A stretch of 64,000 bases of DNA from Heritagella caecorum (GTDB lineage Bacteria > Bacillota > Clostridia > Oscillospirales > Acutalibacteraceae). The stretch covers positions 22,423-86,422 of the forward strand of contig CAJFQL010000005.1 of NCBI GenBank assembly GCA_904419035.1. Reading direction: 5' to 3'. Under the pieces are notes generated by a model. That model did not search any database, was not told the DNA's origin, and saw only the letters and a program-made list of their open reading frames with translations. Below, piece after piece: positions 61,715-64,000 of the stretch. Position 1 is the stretch's first letter, and each line of letters opens with the position of its first letter. A program made the translations under genes and the position numbers.

Positions 61715-63721
61715 TCAGGCGTTTTCTTCCACCACGGCAAATCCCCAGGGAGCCAGTTCCAGGGTTTGCCCAGGGGTGACAGTCGTTTCGGAAATAAGTT
61801 CCTTACCAGCGCCATAGGCATAAGGGACGGACACCGGCTGCTGGCTGTAATTTAAGTAGAACCGCACGGTATGGCCCAGGGCATTGACACCCTTTTTCAG
61901 CGTGCAGGGAAGGGTTTGTTCCGGACCCCAAAGTCCTGCTTCCTGCAAAGCGAGCGAAAGCACTTGCCGGGCGTAAGCCGGGGAGGTCATCGTGGCCATA
62001 TAGTAGGCCGTCCCTTTTTCGAAGGTATTGCGCGTGACAGCGGCATATTTGTGCCAGTAGGGATGATCATAGTGGGCAATTACCTGGGCGGTGGTGGGGG
62101 TTACCAGTTCCATCCACACGCTGGCTTTGCGTTCGTCGTCTTCCAGGGAGAAATCATCCCCTGTCAGGCTCACGTTTTCCGGTACGGTAAACAGGCTGTA
62201 CCCGATGCCAAAGCACGACGTCAGCCCATGGGGCGGCTGGTCGGGGTAGACTGTGGCGTCTTCCATGGTAAAACCGGTCTTAAAGGAGGCCAACAGGCAG
62301 CCGCCTTCCGCTACATAATCGCTGAGTTTTTGCAGCAAGCTTTCGGGGGCCGCATACAAAGCCGGTACTACCACCAAATCGTACGACGGCAGTTTGTCGG
62401 CCATAGAGGGGAACAGGATATCGGTTTCCACATTCAGGCTGAAAAGCGTATCATAGAGCCAGCGCACCACATCATTGTATTTTGTTTTGCCGTCCGGTAA
62501 CGGGAACTGTTTCATGGCGGACAGGGCTTCGTTGCTCACCAGCACGGCGGCACGGTTTTTCTTTTGCAGCCCAGTCAGATGGGGGGACAGCCGTTTAAAG
62601 TCGGCGCCAATGGTAGCGGCTTCTTTGTACACTTCATTGGGCAAGAAATCGTGGCTCAGAAGCCCCTTCCAGTATGTTTCAAACGAATTGTGAATGGAAT
62701 GCCAATGCCAATACATCACTGAAGCGGCCCCGTTGGCCAGGTGGCTGAACGCCTGCAGCCGCAGCTGGCCGGGGTAAGGCACCCACTGGGGGAAGCCCTG
62801 GGCTTCGGTTTCCAAAACCAGGTAATTTTGTCCGTTTTTAATCGACCGCACCACGTCGCCGCCAAAGGCAATTTCGTGGCCCGTCAGGTGGTCCTGGGTG
62901 GGGTGATAGATATCGCACCCGGCCACTGTCAGGCAGCGGGAAGCCTTGTCGTGGCTGACATCCGGCTGTACGCCAAACGAAAAACCGCGCCATTCAAAGT
63001 CAAAGTTGTGGGTGATAAACTGATCCGGCTTTAAGTACGGGCGCACAATGTCTGCCTGCCAGGCCAGGTACTCGTCCACGAGGCTGCGCTGGAATTTTTC
63101 AAATTCCGCCGCCAGGCTGCCGTTAATCGTATACCGCACATCGGGGAAATTTTCCCACGCGTCGATGGCGTTGCTCCAGTAGTGCAGGTTGTATGCGCGG
63201 TTGAGCGCTTCGACCGTGCCAAATTTTTCCCGCAGATAGGCGACAAACCGTTTTTGTACGTGCGGGCCGCAGGTATCGTAGTGTTTGGTTTCATTATCCA
63301 GCTGTACGCCGATGACATGGGAGTAGGGCTGCACAGTTTCCATGAGTTTGCGGATAATCCGTTCGGCATAATACCGGTAGATGGGGCTGGTGATATCCAT
63401 CAGTTGCCGGGCGCCGTACGGGTTTTTGCCCCGATGGGTGTCGGCCATCACTTCGGGGTGCATGGCAGCCAGCCACGGCGGAATCGCGTACGTAGGGGTG
63501 CCAATAATCACCTGAATGCCGCTTTTTTCGGTGGCTTTCAGCACACGTTCCACATGGGAAAAGTCGAATTCCCCGCAGCGCGGTTCCTCTGTTGCCCACG
63601 TGGATTCGGCAATGCGGATCACATTGATATTCGCATCTTTCATCATTTGGATGTCTTTTTCCAAACGGTCAAAAGGCATGTACTCGTCATAATAGGCACA
63701 GCCATAGTACAGATGATCCAT
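61715..63721 (-). CDS. Beta-galactosidase, glycoside hydrolase family 42 (second)
   Basis: A 668-residue GH42 enzyme, begun MDHLYYGCAYYDEYMPFDRL. The acid/base Glu is in GVQLDNETKHY and the nucleophile in LVLETEAQGFPQW. The cysteine zinc site present in the first GH42 (24277-26343) is absent, so this is a different subgroup, not a recent duplicate. No signal peptide. AGGAGG is ahead of the ATG at 63721. No sugar transporter or regulator is beside it. Confidence 0.92.
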   Translation of the reverse strand: MDHLYYGCAYYDEYMPFDRLEKDIQMMKDANINVIRIAESTWATEEPRCGEFDFSHVERVLKATEKSGIQVIIGTPTYAIPPWLAAMHPEVMADTHRGKNPYGARQLMDITSPIYRYYAERIIRKLMETVQPYSHVIGVQLDNETKHYDTCGPHVQKRFVAYLREKFGTVEALNRAYNLHYWSNAIDAWENFPDVRYTINGSLAAEFEKFQRSLVDEYLAWQADIVRPYLKPDQFITHNFDFEWRGFSFGVQPDVSHDKASRCLTVAGCDIYHPTQDHLTGHEIAFGGDVVRSIKNGQNYLVLETEAQGFPQWVPYPGQLRLQAFSHLANGAASVMYWHWHSIHNSFETYWKGLLSHDFLPNEVYKEAATIGADFKRLSPHLTGLQKKNRAAVLVSNEALSAMKQFPLPDGKTKYNDVVRWLYDTLFSLNVETDILFPSMADKLPSYDLVVVPALYAAPESLLQKLSDYVAEGGCLLASFKTGFTMEDATVYPDQPPHGLTSCFGIGYSLFTVPENVSLTGDDFSLEDDERKASVWMELVTPTTAQVIAHYDHPYWHKYAAVTRNTFEKGTAYYMATMTSPAYARQVLSLALQEAGLWGPEQTLPCTLKKGVNALGHTVRFYLNYSQQPVSVPYAYGAGKELISETTVTPGQTLELAPWGFAVVEENA

Positions 63722-63945
63722 AAAAATTTCCTCCTTTGTCCATACAACTTTCCCTTGTCTTCATTGTACCAGAGCCCTTTTCTCCTGTAAACGAAAAAAA
63801 CCAGGCAGAAAGGGGAAAAAACAATGTTTTTTCTGAAAAAAAGCCCCGCGGTTTCTAAGCCGTGAACAGGTCCAGTAAAAACGGACAATAGACAAAGTAC
63901 TCCCTGATGTAGGAAAATGGAAGTACTACATCAGGGGGTATTACT
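63722..63945. other. Intergenic region and left flank of a probable insertion sequence
   Basis: A 224-base spacer. The left part is ordinary AT-rich promoter-like sequence of the GH42 gene; the right part from about 63898 is the hairpin in front of the transposase-like start. No gene recognised. Confidence 0.45.
63898..63940 (+). other. Long hairpin covering the ribosome site of the transposase-like gene
   Basis: A 15-base inverted repeat TACTCCCTGATGTAG (63898-63912) / CTACATCAGGGGGTA (63926-63940), one G-U pair, 13-base loop. The second arm contains the ribosome site AGGGGG for the ATG at 63946. Such structures in insertion sequences block translation of the transposase from read-through transcripts. 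Confidence 0.6.
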
Positions 63946-64000
63946 ATGGGAAAAAGGAATTACACGCATGTGCAGGAATTGTTGCCTGAAATCGAAGCTA
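63946..64000 (+). CDS. Start of a probable transposase-related gene (partial, right edge)
   Basis: Only the first 18 codons are in the window: MGKRNYTHVQELLPEIEA. The sequence resembles starts of small helix-turn-helix transposase proteins of insertion sequences in gut clostridia. The ribosome site AGGGGG is 7 bases ahead. The identification rests on these residues and on the hairpin upstream, so it is tentative. Confidence 0.5.
   Translation, partial: MGKRNYTHVQELLPEIEA

Noticed and set aside
1..64000. CRISPR array, tRNA or rRNA genes, riboswitch consensus
   Set aside because: No regularly spaced repeats, cloverleaf-like or rRNA-like sequence, T-box or other known riboswitch core was recognised by eye; a covariance-model search would be needed to exclude them fully.

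Overview
The window is the replication-origin region of a Gram-positive, low-to-mid GC anaerobe. The order jag-yidC-yidD-rnpA-rpmH (minus strand) / dnaA-dnaN-S4-recF-remB-gyrB-gyrA (plus strand) is the classical Bacillota oriC arrangement. Codon use, glycosidase content, the clostridial M14 peptidase form and the clostridial GyrB motif PLWGK point to a gut clostridium of Oscillospiraceae/Ruminococcaceae type. The genus cannot be fixed from the sequence alone.

Layout. (1) 1-15.8 kb: origin block and gyrase genes, then an ECF sigma factor overlapping a membrane anti-sigma factor of RsgI type that carries four PepSY repeats. (2) 15.8-24.1 kb: Nudix hydrolase, M14 peptidase, a lipoprotein, an unknown protein, and a four-gene ABC operon resembling the Gld auxiliary transporter (ATPase, permease, GldG-like, DUF4340). 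(3) 24.2-30.3 kb: GH42 beta-galactosidase, GH36 alpha-galactosidase, AI-2E-type permease. (4) 30.4-37.4 kb: alanine symporter, then the conserved yaaO-darA-holB-ricT-trmN6-rsmI block, here without tmk and yaaR and with a small ferredoxin inserted. (5) 37.6-39.6 kb: small membrane protein and the GTPase YchF. (6) 39.6-52 kb: a divergent pair of operons. The minus strand carries DUF1177, two tandem AroM-family genes and an M29-like metallopeptidase. The plus strand carries a complete Dpp-type peptide ABC importer interleaved with two M20 peptidases. This is the best candidate for an undescribed pathway. (7) 52-59.8 kb: nucleoside hydrolase, D-2-hydroxyacid dehydrogenase, esterase, GH5 glycosidase, MATE exporter and LarA-type racemase. 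The dehydrogenase and the MATE gene each have a leader that looks like a short-ORF/terminator attenuator. (8) 59.9-64 kb: a second ECF sigma/membrane-protein pair, a second GH42 gene, and the first codons of what looks like an insertion-sequence transposase, whose start site sits behind a long hairpin.

Most genes run away from the origin, as expected for leading-strand bias. Intrinsic terminators are clear and separate most transcription units. No tRNA, rRNA or CRISPR array was seen. Gene starts were set by ribosome binding sites and overlaps, and several are GTG or TTG.
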